Positions 10,201 through 20,149 of a stretch of DNA of 64,000 nt are shown one piece after another. Source of the DNA: Reticulitermes speratus (Eukaryota; Arthropoda; Insecta; Blattodea; Rhinotermitidae). Position 1 is the stretch's first letter. Every line of letters starts with the position of its first letter. The stretch lies in the NCBI GenBank assembly GCA_021186555.1, contig JAJKFL010000012.1, positions 7,673,394 to 7,737,393 of the forward strand. Direction: 5' to 3'. Below the pieces are notes generated by a model. It was not told where the DNA came from. It ran no database searches and worked only from the letters and a program-made list of their open reading frames with translations. The translations under genes were made by a program, and so were the position numbers.

Positions 10201-12008
10201 CAAAGAAGACCGTCGTCTGATTTTGTAACTTGTATCAGTTCAGTGGCAGGGCAGTAGTTTGTAGCTAGGAGGAATCCTGTTAGGGTTTGGTTATAAGGTA
10301 GATTCATAAGAGTGATCCAGAATTTTGTCATACTGTGGTGTAATGAGTCATAAGTCCCTCATCAGATGGGAGATATTTATTCTTTGTAGGAGCTTGTTAT
10401 ATACTTCAGAGACTTTTTGAATTTTTACACCAAATGCACACATTGAATATATATGTATATATATGTATATGTAAAAGTTAGGTCACGTGTGTGAAGTAAT
10501 GGCAGTTCAAAGAAACAGGAGACAGTTAATATATTCTTAAGTGAAAAATTAGAATATTACAAACAAAGATAGAACAGTCATCTCAATAGGGTCAGGGAAG
10601 AAGGATTACCAAAAAGGATGTTTTGTATAAATCCAGAGGAGAAAGGATTGGGGAGTAAAGCAAGAATGAGATGGAATGATGAGGAGCTTACATAAGCCCA
10701 ACCTATGAAGCTGAAGGGAGAGGAGAGCTTGTGTCTACATGTTGCATGTCCCAAAGCACTGAAGAGACTTGGTTTTGGGAGGCAGCACTTAAATTTGTCA
10801 AGTGAATCACTAGTCTACCAACAACTGCACTATTAAAACAAATTGTCACTCAATGGTACCCTACATATGTTTCGGTCACTACATGACCATCATCAGGGGT
10901 ATCTATATATATATGTATGCACTTCACTGCGCACTGTGCACTTTTGTTGTTTAATTTTATGGTTGTTTAATTGATGTTGTTATGCACTGGGATTTTTTTT
11001 TTGTGTACACTGCACTTCTATAGGGTATGACGTTGGTTGACAACATCGACTAAACAACCATAAAATTAAACAACAAAAGTGGACAGTGCGCAGTGAAGTG
11101 CATACATATATATATATTGTTACCCCTGATGATGGTCATGTAGTGACCGAAACATATGTAGGGTACCACTGAGTGACAATTTATTTTAATAGTGCAGTTG
11201 TTGGTAGACTAGTGAGTCCTATTACCATAATGCACGGTGAACAAAAAGTAAAGTTGCCAAGTGAATTCAGTGTTTGATTTATATTGGTCCAGTGTAACTC
11301 CCTACTTTATAAGAACCTCAAATGTAATGACTTTATTAAACACAGCTCATAGCACAGACTGATCTTCAAATTGATTCTGGTTTTCTGGGATGTGTCACTG
11401 CATTGCTGGGTGAGTTGTTAAGGCTTTAAGATCCAAGGACTTTGAAGCCTTAACAAAATTAAGGTGACTGTGTTCTTTTGAAGGGCTGGGAACTACTTAC
11501 CCAGTGACAGACCATCACCCCAGAAGATCAGAGTCCGTAAATACACTGCTATGAAACCTCAAAATACACAGATCCTAAGGATTTTTTTAAATATATATAT
11601 ATATATATTTGTTCTATGTGGTGAATGTTGGACTAAATACAAGGAAAACAAATTTTTGTCTCTTTCCAATGTTATACATGCACCTTAACTTCGCGGCACT
11701 CAGACATTGCATGGAACTGCTCTTGTTGTATTATTTGTGAAGTAAAATCTTGGGCTATGAGTAGGGAAACAAGATGATGTCTCCTAGCCTTTTGATGGGT
11801 ACTGTGAATCAGTAGTTGTGTTTATTGCATTTTGTTTAATATTTTGTTGCAGCAACATGGCTCAAATAACTTCCTTTCCCGGATGTGGTGGTTCCCACTG
11901 TTTTGGTACTTTGAGAAGAATGTTGGCGGACCAGTCCCACGGCAGTACGAATGGCCCCTGCCTTGGCCTCGCCGATGTCACCGAAAACATCCTAACCGGA
12001 ACAGTTAG
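1021..12008 (+). CDS. SMS: Sphingomyelin synthase family enzyme (phosphatidylcholine:ceramide cholinephosphotransferase-like), six coding exons
   Basis: Joining 1021-1227, 4712-4913, 6181-6388, 7009-7283, 8260-8435 and 11853-12008 gives 407 codons with all phases matching and GT-AG at every junction. The family transfers a phospho-headgroup from a glycerophospholipid to ceramide at the Golgi lumen or outer plasma membrane, giving sphingomyelin or ceramide phosphoethanolamine plus diacylglycerol. Visible signatures are the D2-like run from RRVFMILATLYLMR to VTVLP, D3 CGDYIYSGHT, and D4 HGHYTVDVIIAYY. The triad His284, His327, Asp331 has the same spacing as the one known for human SMS1, which is 413 residues. 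About six membrane segments are visible from residue 134 on. The first 130 residues are polar and acidic and show no SAM domain, unlike SMS1 and SMSr. Oddity: Gly326 sits before the catalytic His, where vertebrate SMS enzymes have Asp or Glu. Headgroup choice cannot be decided from sequence. The first exon follows an acceptor at 1017-1019, so at least one upstream exon exists, and an N-terminal extension outside the window is possible. Confidence 0.95.
2163..3096. repeat. 36-bp minisatellite, about 26 copies
   Basis: The unit reads gatgctgtgtagcctcac then agatggttaccaggatgt, 36 bases or exactly 12 codons, so frames on both strands stay open by accident (about 348 and 260 codons). Variants (cagatagt, agactcac, catatggt) recur as blocks; a run of about eight units appears twice, which indicates segmental duplication inside the array. 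It is not a gene: no flanking exon structure, and the period explains the open frames. Confidence 0.95.
3790..4280 (-). mobile_element. Retroelement fragment with hammerhead (Penelope-like type)
   Basis: The fragment begins next to an A-rich stretch and carries a hammerhead core on the - strand (3801-3844). The adjoining segment (3845-4280) resembles the arm of the element at 61261-62240 in layout and in short shared words. No reverse transcriptase or endonuclease frame is recognisable. Boundaries are approximate. Confidence 0.5.
3801..3844 (-). ncRNA. Hammerhead ribozyme, type I-like
   Basis: Read on the - strand: stem I strand GCCC, core CTGATGA, a single T, stem II GGCCAG / CTGGCC with a TTAG loop, GAAA, minimal stem III C-ATAT-G, cleavage triplet GTA, then GGGC pairing with GCCC. 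All core positions are intact. The predicted cut lies between 3805 and 3804. The extra T between core and stem II occurs in most copies of this family. Confidence 0.7.
4712..4913 (+). CDS. SMS: SMS coding exon 2
   Basis: The exon encodes 67 residues from YKGQYLDQRQ to EKWKTFI: a Tyr/Gln-rich and acidic cytosolic stretch, then the basic KWKTFI that leads into the first membrane segment. The acceptor is the pyrimidine-rich cttccccccag. An alternative acag 17 bases upstream would break the frame. The donor ATTG|gtttgt is phase 1. Confidence 0.92.
4914..6180 (+). other. SMS intron 2
   Basis: It contains an imperfect fold-back repeat at about 5119-5310, whose arms share cataggtgagtggtt and its complement and which relates to the one at 11383-11535. 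It also has a T-run near 5425. The remainder is AT-rich with nothing recognisable. Confidence 0.6.
6181..6388 (+). CDS. SMS: SMS coding exon 3 (first two membrane segments, D1 region)
   Basis: Acceptor ttcttgtgcag; donor CACAG|gtaaat, phase 2. It encodes the first membrane segment (FLILTSSFMATTVTLAMI), the lumenal HERVPDRDVGPLSDVFLD that matches the D1 region of the family (PLSD here in place of the usual PLPD), and the second membrane segment (EILIMIATTAASFVLVF). Confidence 0.95.
6389..7008 (+). other. SMS intron 3
   Basis: Short AT-rich intron with a (TA)n microsatellite near 6542-6558 and a (CATA)n stretch near 6667-6690. Nothing else seen. Confidence 0.7.
7009..7283 (+). CDS. SMS: SMS coding exon 4 (D2 and D3, catalytic His284)
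   Basis: Acceptor gttacag; donor GAGT|gtgagt, phase 1. It carries the D2-like region (RRVFMILATLYLMR through VTVLP), a short lumenal loop with a possible N-glycosylation site (NTT in CSPKMNTTSS), and D3 (CGDYIYSGHT), whose His codon at 7241-7243 is the first member of the catalytic triad. Confidence 0.96.
7407..7791 (-). mobile_element. Internally deleted mariner element with TA duplication
   Basis: The terminal inverted repeats share tccagaaagtaaagata and are flanked by TA on both sides (7405-7406 and 7792-7793). The element is 385 bp, against about 1.3 kb for a complete mariner. It keeps only the C-terminal end of a transposase on the - strand, so it is a deletion derivative that cannot move by itself. 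Confidence 0.9.
7505..7720 (-). pseudogene. mariner transposase C-terminal relic
   Basis: The - strand frame reads PRLAPGDFHLFLHLKKHL, then KDKEVQNVVTTWLR and NKCLDKGGGYVEK before the stop. In mariner transposases the segment before DFHLF holds the last catalytic Asp (usually APSD; here APGD), and the ending matches the usual EK-x-x-x-YVE-like terminus. The N-terminal DNA-binding domain and the first two catalytic Asp are deleted. Confidence 0.88.
8260..8435 (+). CDS. SMS: SMS coding exon 5 (D4, catalytic His327 and Asp331)
   Basis: Acceptor tgtttacag; donor CTTAAG|gtaact, phase 0. It encodes YSPRRCFPIHWLSW, a membrane segment, and D4 (HGHYTVDVIIAYYATT, then FWVYHTLANN). His327 is at 8346-8348 and Asp331 at 8358-8360. 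The residue before His327 is Gly (GGA at 8343-8345). Confidence 0.96.
8712..9284 (-). mobile_element. Non-autonomous Tc1/mariner-type element with long inverted repeats
   Basis: Inverted repeats of roughly 110 bp start with CAGTGTGTCCACGAAG (left) and its near-complement (right), flanked by TA at 8710-8711 and 9285-9286. The interior keeps a transposase end. At 573 bp it is an internal deletion derivative. Confidence 0.88.
8830..9087 (-). pseudogene. Tc1/mariner-type transposase C-terminal relic
   Basis: The frame contains WPPRSPDITPLDFFLWGYVK, the conserved SPD-x-x-x-D-FFLWG block that includes the last catalytic Asp of DDE transposases in this superfamily, followed by ETPVNGL-like and TWQELEYRLDVLRA segments. 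No start and no N-terminal domain remain. Confidence 0.85.
10857..10901 (-). ncRNA. Hammerhead ribozyme in left arm
   Basis: On the - strand: TACCC, CTGATGA, T, stem II GGTCA / TGACC with loop TGTAG, GAAA, C-ATAT-G, cleavage triplet GTA, GGGTA pairing with TACCC. Core intact. Outer flanks (attgt / acaat) can prolong stem I across an internal loop. Confidence 0.7.
11121..11165 (+). ncRNA. Hammerhead ribozyme in right arm
   Basis: It is the same structure as in the left arm, on the + strand: stem I TACCC (11121-11125) with GGGTA (11161-11165), core CTGATGA (11126-11132), stem II 11134-11148, GAAA 11149-11152, predicted cleavage after A11160. ATTGT at 11116-11120 can pair with ACAAT about 10 bases beyond stem I. 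Confidence 0.72.
11383..11535. repeat. Imperfect fold-back repeat
   Basis: Segments ttctgggatg and tgggtgagtt recur in inverted form as acttacccag and caccccagaag, with a nested pair gttaaggctt / aagccttaac. It resembles the fold-back at 5119-5310, so both probably come from one dispersed family. Confidence 0.5.
11853..12008 (+). CDS. SMS: SMS terminal coding exon
   Basis: Acceptor attttgttgcag. It encodes QHGSNNFLSRMWWFPLFWYF, then EKNVGGPVPRQYEWPLPWP and a basic tail RRCHRKHPNRNS, stop TAG at 12006-12008. The NNFLSRMWWFP...FEKNV...WP segment is the conserved C-terminal end of SMS proteins. One Cys lies in the basic tail; vertebrate SMS2 is palmitoylated on C-terminal Cys residues, but one Cys is weak evidence for that here. 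Confidence 0.95.
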   Translation, partial: QHGSNNFLSRMWWFPLFWYFEKNVGGPVPRQYEWPLPWPRRCHRKHPNRNS

Positions 12009-12196
12009 TGCAAACTGAATCTTGGTTCATGCAGTTGTAGTTTTTTTTATTTCGCGCTCAGCAATTACACAGAAACATGTTAACGTGAGGCAAGAAATAT
12101 TACATCATATGTGTACCAATGGATGAGACGATGCGGAGGATATCAGAGCTCAACGTGACTGCCATAGGCTAGCAAGAATTGTTACTCTTTTTTATC

Positions 12197-12202
12197 AATA
12201 AA
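12197..12202 (+). terminator. Candidate polyadenylation signal of SMS
   Basis: The first AATAAA after the stop codon lies about 190 bases downstream, giving a short 3' UTR. Other AATAAA motifs occur further on (for example near 12909), so alternative ends are possible. Confidence 0.5.
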
Positions 12203-12229
12203 CAAGAGTTACATGTACATGTTGTTATA

Positions 12230-13573
12230 TTGTGGGTTGCCGAAGACTTAATATTGTAGGTAATGTTTGGAAATTGTTGAACATGCATCATTCCTGTCAA
12301 CAGGTAGCTAACATTATGATAATGGCATAACATAAGCAGTAAGGAGTACTAAATTAGCTGTCAGTAGCTCTGGTTAAGGATCATATCAGGGTATTTTATA
12401 ATCACCTGAATGCACTGTACACAATCAGTTACTTTGGGAGGAAGGACACTTTTTTTTATTGCTTTATACATGCATACACGTTATCACAGAATCATGAATG
12501 ATATGACCTTTTTTTTTTTTTTTAGCAACATGAACTTACTCCTTGTATTGTGCTTGGTGTTGTAATGCTGCCATCTGTGGTTTAAGTGTTGAAATGAAGT
12601 GCTGCTGTAACTCCAGGTGTCAGGGTTGATTGAATGTTGTGAGTCTGGAAGTGTTGCCAAGATAGCAAAGAGTGTGATGTCTTTTGGTTCCAGTATTGTG
12701 CTTATGTATTTAAAGTGAGACTTCATTCTTTTGTGTTATTTATTTCTGCGGAATAGAGAAGGAAATAATGGTTAATGGATGGGGGAGAGGAGGAGGAGGG
12801 AAGGGGTATTTCAAGTGCTGGAGTCTATTGATGCTAAGAACAGGATAAATGACTAATCCATGGTTACTTTAAATAAATTGTTATCTTTGATATCTTTCTT
12901 ATGGTTATAATAAATTTACTTCTTTGCACCAGTCTTAAATGCCCAGGGGTACACTGAAAAAGTCAAGAATTTAAATGGCCGCCATTACTGTGCTGTTCTT
13001 GGCAATGACTTAGCCAAATTTGGCTTTTTAAACTGTACACTGGGCAGTGATTATGGTCGAGATTTAGCACAGAAGGGGTAACCTTTGTCATCCAGAATTA
13101 AGGTGATTTAATTATGGAACTATTGCAGTGCCTGTGGCCAGGTTAACCTGGGGGTAATGGAAAACAGACTGTGGATGTTTGTCGCAGAGTGTGATGTATG
13201 GATGTGAAAGGCGAACACATGCTAGAAAACTTGCAGATTGCATTCCATTGCGTATTTCAAGACTTACTATGTAGAAGTAAATATCCATATAATGCATGAT
13301 AAGTGAAATATATTCATGGTGTAAGGGTGAATCAGGGCCTATTCCTTTAACCCTTCAATGATGGCCTTGATGTATGGAACATTTAATTCTTCTCATGCTG
13401 CCAGCCCCAGTGCACCATACAGTCATGAATGCATATAGGGGTAGTATGAATTTAAACCCCCTTTTTCCTGGACAGTATATGGTATTTAAACCTTTGCATT
13501 ACTGATGGGTTAACCAAAATATTATATGCAGAGCATCTTTCAAATTGTGATTCACTTCTACTTCATATAAGTA
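12230..13573. other. Intergenic sequence downstream of SMS
   Basis: AT-rich sequence with homopolymer tracts (T-run near 12510). No convincing gene, RNA or transposon end was found. Confidence 0.5.
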
Positions 13574-14452
13574 CATTACAACCTCGATTATCCGAAATAA
13601 AGGGGGCGGACCAGATTTCGGATAAGCAAAATTTTGGATAATTTGGAAATTCGGCTTGATGTGATAAGGTGCAATAAAAATAACATTTATTCACAAACAC
13701 ATCTGATGTTAATAAAATTTATGGCACAAGAAAGTGTATGATATTTACAGATACAATACAACACTACAAATTTCTGCGGGAAAAATCTGATATTTTAGTT
13801 TGAACTTTATTTTCACAACATTTTTTGGCTGCAATGTCCCTAAACCGCTTTATCAATAACACGTTAGCCGGTGACGACTCCTCGCTTTCTTCAACAAAAA
13901 GTAAAGCAATCTGCAACAACAAGACCCAAATTTGACTGTTGAAGGCTGCTTACACATGATGAAATTTAAACTGTACTGAATTGCAAATAAATTGTGAGCT
14001 TCTTACCTCTTAACGCTTTGAACCCCTCGTCAGCTGTCACCTGGTTGTCATCTTGAATGGATTCGTCTGCGTCATTTTTGTTTGGCCGATATTGTTTGGA
14101 ATCACTGTTAAATGAAATTTTAAAACTGTACTGTAAGAAGCACACACACGTCAATTTGCCATTCGTCCGCACCCGTCAACTTTTCACAACAAACTGATGG
14201 GGAGAGGCTCAGAGGTGTCTCGCAGCAGGCAGTTCTGGGATTCGCAGCGCCTGACAGGCGCCAGGGTATTTTCGGAACTAACTAACTGCTGTAAGCTGCT
14301 ATTTGCATTTCAATAATAATGTGTACAGTTCTCAACAATTTAATTTAGATAACATCATCTTGCGTACAAAAAAAAAAGGCGTTTCGGTTAACTTGAGTTC
14401 CGGTTAACCCGAGTTTCAGTTAAACGAAGTTCGGATAACTGAGGTTCTACTG
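13574..14452. mobile_element. pogo/Tigger-like DNA transposon remnant
   Basis: Ends read CATTACAACCTCGATTATCC (left) and CAGTAGAACCTCAGTTATCC (right end, complement), flanked by TA at 13572-13573 and 14453-14454. Repeated attatccga and ggttaac blocks form subterminal repeats. A - strand frame at about 13966-14172 (VTADEGFKALRGKK) may be the degenerate end of a transposase; this is weak. The 879-bp size suggests internal deletion. Confidence 0.75.
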
Positions 14453-17400
14453 TACATTTAAATTTAATGATGTGTTATTTGTACATTTAACTCCATAACT
14501 CCTTGTACATCTGCTTCCCTTCCTTCCTAAATATATTGGTGATTCTGAGTATAATTCTTAAAATTTTTAAAGAATAGCTGAGTGTTCATTATAATGAGCT
14601 ACAGATACAGTTGACTGCAAGAACAGGCTTACTTTTTAGCTTTTCATGTTACTGCTCTGTGCTTGCTACTAAATTCTTTGGACTGTGAGTTAGATTCCAA
14701 TTCACTCATTCACTTAATGTTATTTGTATGAAAGAATTTGCCAAAAAATGCTACTTTTATAATAAATTATTTTTTTAATCATTTGGTGTTATATGGTTCA
14801 CTTTCAAGCCCAGATATTGCCCTTGAGTGATGTGATGAGTGCTGCGTGCCACAGTGGCTGAGAGCCAAAGTAAACATGAATAACATATTCATCGGTCAGC
14901 ATATGGGTTAAGAGAGCTGTGATTTTTCAAGTGATGACTGAGACATTATGGTGACAGCCAACCATAGTGTCCCCTCTCCTCATCCTCCTCCGGCTCTCAA
15001 AAAAGAACTGTGTTCCTAACGATGCTCAGGTCTTATCATTAGCACTTCATGAATAGAAGATGATAAAAATTGGTTGGTAGAATGAGAGAGAATGAAGTGC
15101 GAAGTAAAATGGTAATATATGTAATAGAAGTAAATTTGGATACGTCCAAGGTTTCACATCGAAAAATAAAATTTATGTGGGAGAATGTGTACATGTATAC
15201 GTATATGAACTGTTGAAGTTGTTGTGCTATGAAATAATTTTTTAGGAGAAACCAAAGTGTAATGCGTAATTTATGATGGATTAGAGTGAATATTTGCGAT
15301 ATTTATGATTTTTACACATAATAATAATAATATGTACATATATATATATATATATTTTGTGAATCTGTCTTATGTATTGTCCTAGAGACTGGTGGATGTT
15401 AAGTTGTCATATCTGTTGCCTTAGAAAACTTGGAATTCCCAGAATGTCCTCTTTAAGCTATGAATCCTGGAGCACAAGAGAGGGGAAATTCACCCAAAAT
15501 TTCAAGTTGTGATTTTAGCTTATTAGAGAATGAAATTAAAAATCTAAGAAGCTGCATATCTTTTAAATCATTTTATTATTATTTATTACTGTAATTATTG
15601 TTACTGTTATTATTATTATTGTACATTCATGTATTATCTATGTTATTTATTGCATTATGCAGCAGTTCTTAATCTGTGATAGGTATACTAGGTGTGTGAA
15701 ATTTAATGCTATGTATAATTACACTCACACTTATCATTTGAGCAAATACTTGGGCTTTAAAATGGTAACGAGGAATGAATCTGTGTGACATTGTTTTGGA
15801 ATGTCAAGTTTTGCGCAGGAGGTTGAGTTTAGTGTGTGAAAATTGTAATCACAGCTGTGACTGATGCAGTAATTAGTAATTGTTTTTAGTTTATATACAG
15901 ATTAGTAAATTATAATTTTACGTTCAAATATTCAATAACAACTGTAGTTGCATTTGTCTGTCTTTCATAGGTACATAGAAACTTGTCTTGTTGCTGATAG
16001 CAACTTGGGTTCTGTAAAAACTGGAGAATTAACGGAATAAAATGAAGCATTTTGTTCAGTGATGCTGTCAGTTGCTAAGCTTGTGTAGGTGGTAGATGAA
16101 TGGCATGTGGTTATGGATCGTTGGTGGAATGATACTGACAGGGGAAAACTGAAGTACTGGGAGAAAAACCTGTCACAGTGCCATTTTCCCACCACAAATC
16201 ACACATGGGCTGGCTGGAGAGCAAATGTGGACCACTGCTTTGAGACACCAGCAGCTGACAATCTGAGCTGTGGCATGACCCTGGAGAATGTCTGGCGTGG
16301 TTGAGGGACCGTGTGAATCTCTTATGCTGTATGTTACACTTGCCCCTAACTTGGTTAGTAGATTATTGTCTGCCCTTGGCTATTGGGGTCTGATTATTTT
16401 ACAGTTTTGCTTCCATTTATGCAAAAGTTTTGTCGTCTTATTTATACTCTGACTTAGCAACCATTTATTGTATAAATGAAATTGATACCACCCATTTCCT
16501 TAACATGATTAACATGTACTGAATGACATGTGCCGTTATTTTATGGCACACAAGCGGTATGTTTAATGAACGTGTTGTACGCACACAGGGAAGGTTGAGA
16601 ACTGCTGTATTTTTATGTGGTTGTTACAAGAAGTGAATGTTATTGGGCTGATTTTTAAGTAGGTTCAGTGTTAGAGATGTTACAATTTTGCTGTGACATA
16701 TGTGGCATGATACACTTTTGATTGACCTCAGTTATGTAACACTGTTACAACAATTATCATATTGAGAGAAACAAAATGGAATATATAGGAACTGCACCTG
16801 TTCATTGTACCTTAGAAACAGATACAGGTATCCCCCAGCTGATGTAAATTTTTTATTAATGTGATTTCATATGAACTCTTATAATTTAGGTTTTTTTTTA
16901 GTGAGGAGTAGAAGGTAATGAAATTGTTAATGTAGAATGAAGAGTGGATTGCTGCCTCTGTCTACAGACGGAGGTTCTTTTAAAATGCTGGCCAACTGTT
17001 ATCAGTCAGCATGATGTCATATCCCAGAAGGTTTGAATCTTCAGCACCGCTGTGAGAACCTTAAATCTGGTATATTTTTTCAATTAAAATTAAAAGAAAA
17101 AAAAGGTGAAATTCAAGGATTAACAAATTTTTTGCGTTATGGGACCACACTTGGGAACCAACTATCACATAAGCCAGGGGATACCTGTATATAAAACAAT
17201 TGTGATGTCAAATCATTTTCTAAATGAATATATCTGTGTGGTGTATTTAATTAAAATTGATTGTTTTGTATTTTTATACATGCTAATTGATTGTAGACAT
17301 GCAGTGTGAAAGTATTTCTGTTTGTTTTAGATCAGTGTGTGATTAATCCCTTCAATGTTGTAACAGTGGATGGACCTCAACATTGATGTTTAGTGAAATA

Positions 17401-17600
17401 TAATAAATATTATGGTACCATACAGTGTATTCACGATACCAGCTTAGCACATATGCGGTGTAATTGACTGTACTGGGAGGATATTTGACATCTGACAGCT
17501 GTGCTCGCTGATCCTGCAGTAAAATTATTGTAACCACAATTAGGGATTAACTCTACCCTGTGGATCCATAGGCTTTATAATTTTTGTATTTTTACCTGCT
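14453..17600. other. Intergenic AT-rich sequence
   Basis: It contains a (TA)n run near 15337-15356, TTA-rich microsatellite near 15575-15620 and a diverged tRNA-SINE fragment at about 16090-16290 (same family as 40300-40592, sharing gacaggggaaaac and caaatc-cacatgg). No gene recognised. Confidence 0.5.
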
Positions 17601-17718
17601 GATGGAGGTGGCGGGCTCTTGTGAGTGCGGTAATGAACCTTCGGGTTCCATAAAACGCGGGGAATTTCTTGACTAGCTGACGACCTGTTAGCTTTTCAAG
17701 AAGGACTCTGCTTCATGG

Positions 17719-17759
<41 letters not shown>
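17600..17759 (+). mobile_element. Short retroposon with (GTTA)n tail
   Basis: A segment with ggtaatgaaccttcgggttc and aatttcttgactagctga ends in about ten copies of gtta. A related copy lies at about 31395-31510 and a further fragment (complement) at about 55216-55270. The simple-repeat tail suggests a SINE-like retroposon. Confidence 0.55.
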
Positions 17760-18360
17760 CCTGCTGATGGAAGAAGAGCCAGCATCCAAAATGGTGTTTG
17801 TTTTTAGTGAAAATTGGACAGTGAGAAAAGTCAAACACGATCCACCTCAAAACCATAGCTTTTCATGTTACAAATTCACATCATCCAGTGATTTCTGGAA
17901 CTGATGTCTCCAAGGAGTTCATGATGGCAATTTTTATCCAAAGTTGACATTCTTTTCAAACAAGACGTAGTTTTATTTGAATGCACACACAGACGCAGAT
18001 GAATCCTGGAGCACAGGAAGGTCATTTCCTGTACACAAATTTTTGTGCCTTGATGAAATGTTCATATTTGATGCTCCATGAAGTGTGAGGAAGATTATGG
18101 GCCATCTGTTTTTTTGTTTTGTGTTTTATTCACGTAATTACTTCTGACATATATGTGAGACACGTTCTGCTGGCTAAATGATAATCTTGAATCTATCAGT
18201 TGATACAGCCGATAACGTAGGAAAGGCAAGAACACATGCATTGAGTGCAGTAATGGACAGAGTACATCCAGCAGTTGCCAAATATCCTCACTGTATGTAT
18301 AAGGTATTTTTTCTTGTGAGCTTCAAGATATGAAATTAGATATTAAAATATTGGTCCATA

Positions 18361-19328
18361 CACTTCAATTCTTTAACCAACGAATGCACCTTTTATTTTC
18401 TCACTTCTATCCATGTTTCGGCCGTATTTTGGTCATCATCAGGGGTATAGTGATATAGTCACTTCACTGTTCACTCATTCATTAAGTATTAACATAGAAA
18501 ATTATGCTGTTCACAGTAATTGGCAGTCACCAATAGCTAAAAACACAATCGCAGTTTCTTCAAGTTTTAAATTGTCTCGGTGTATATATATATTGTGTTA
18601 GAAGTTCGGAGCACAGCACTATAAGTTGTGAACACAGGGCACTATGTCGGGAGATATCAATCTCCGATGCCACGCACACACTGACAGTGTGTGCGTGGCA
18701 TCGGACGGAGCGGTTGCGAGATTCATTGCGCGCAAAATGACAGTACACCTACGATAGGAGTTCATAGGTTGTGTTAACTGCACATTTCTTGTGTGATGCC
18801 GCATCAGCTGTAGTAACTCAAACAGGAAGGATTGTGTTGCAAATTGAAGTCATATTATCCAGTAAATCTGCCGGCATCGGGGAAAACGGGATGGACATCA
18901 TCAGTTATACAAGACCGACTGCCAACAATTTCAATTTTAATAAATTTGAATTTTAAATTTTAAAAGTGACAATTTTAATAATTTTAACAAGGTTGATATC
19001 TCCAACGACATAGTGCCCTGTGTTCACAACTTATAGTGCTGTGCTCCGAACTTCTAACACACCAAGACAATTTAAAACTTGAAGAAACTGTGATTGTGTT
19101 TTTAGCTAATGGTGACTGCCAATTACTGTAAACAGCATAATGTTCTACATTAATACCTAATGAATGAGTGAACAGTGAAGTGACTATATCGGTATACCCC
19201 TGATGATGACCAAAATACGGTCAAAACATGTGTAGTGTGGATAGAAGTGAGAAAATAAAAGGTGCATTCGTTGGTTAAAGAATTGAAGCTTATGGCTAAG
19301 ATGCACGGTGAATATAACGTAAAAAAAT
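18361..19328. mobile_element. Large fold-back retroposon with 14-bp target duplication
   Basis: Inverted arms of about 300 bp (18361-18660 and 18990-19290) surround a unique centre. The centre holds a nested inverted repeat around 18660-18720 (ctccgatgccacgcacacac and its complement). A tail with atgcacggtgaa and gtaaaaaaa follows. The duplication aatattggtccata lies at 18347-18360 and 19329-19342. Hammerhead cores in both arms are eroded. The layout and tail match the element at 10808-11253. Confidence 0.8.
18412..18455 (-). ncRNA. Eroded hammerhead in left arm of large fold-back retroposon
   Basis: CTGATGA and GAAAC are present, but stem II is GACC/GGCC with one mismatch and the stem III to cleavage segment has lost several bases relative to the right arm. 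The right-arm copy (about 19195-19240, + strand) keeps GACC/GGTC but has AAAAC instead of GAAAC. Neither looks active. Confidence 0.45.
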
Positions 19329-19342
19329 AATATTGGTCCATA

Positions 19343-20149
19343 TTTGTGAATTTCATGAGCAAGATACTGAAATCTTGTTTTAATACTTTCACATTAAAAA
19401 TGACCGATTTTCTATTTAGATTTGCTGTTGGGAATATTTACTCAGATATCCAGAACATTTCTTACAGTTGTGATCAATACCATTGTATTCCATTCCAGTA
19501 CTTTGTCACTGCTGCAGAGAAGTTCTGTTCAACATTTTAAGGACCTGTACATTGGCATGTAACCACAGAAATTTCTGGGTGTGTGTCTTCAGTGTAAATG
19601 CCATGAACTTACTTTCAGCCTCATAAAGGGATAAGCTGTGCCAGTAAAGTGTGTTATCCATTGTCGGAGTGTTATGTATATGCATAGATGGCATTATTAG
19701 CAAAAGAAAATTTTGACAGGCGAGTAAAATTAAAACACTACTCTTATAAGGTTAAAGGAGCATGCCTACAAAATTACTTTCTGGTGTGAGATTTTGAGGT
19801 TTTTATAGTAGCAAGAAGCTCTTTCTGGGTTATGACACTTAGCCTAGTAGTAAGTTATCATTGTTTCAGATGAGCATACTACTGCCATATTTCATGGTAG
19901 AAGACATTGTCTCAAAATTATTTACATCTATAATTAATTTCGCTTTAGTTTTAATGAATGTGCCAGTGTCTGTAATTCACCAATGCACAGTAAATAATTT
20001 GGATGGTGTGTTCTTATGATAAAACATCCTGTTTCACCAATTTTACCTATCCCGTGGTTACTTCAAATTTGTACTAGGTGTGTGGATGAACCTGTATGCT
20101 GAAGACAGACATGAATTGTCATCTGTTGTGAAATTCTCATAGAAGAAGT
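19343..20149. other. Intergenic AT-rich sequence
   Basis: No feature recognised. Confidence 0.5.

Larger units (their letters stand above)
10808..11253. mobile_element. Fold-back retroposon with two hammerheads and target duplication
   Basis: Two arms of about 170 bp (10807-10985 and 11045-11215) are near-perfect inverted copies and each carries a hammerhead core. A non-inverted 3' tail containing atgcacggtgaac and aaaaagtaaag follows. A 13-bp target duplication, ttg(t/c)caagtgaat, lies at 10795-10807 and 11254-11266. The duplication and A-rich tail indicate reverse-transcription-based insertion. No protein is encoded. Confidence 0.8.
8436..11852 (+). other. SMS intron 5
   Basis: A 3.4-kb intron with the Tc1/mariner-type element (8712-9284), three short direct repeats at about 9550-9710, the hammerhead fold-back element (10808-11253), an imperfect fold-back at 11383-11535 and (TA)n runs. 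9720-10790 is otherwise featureless AT-rich sequence. Confidence 0.75.
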
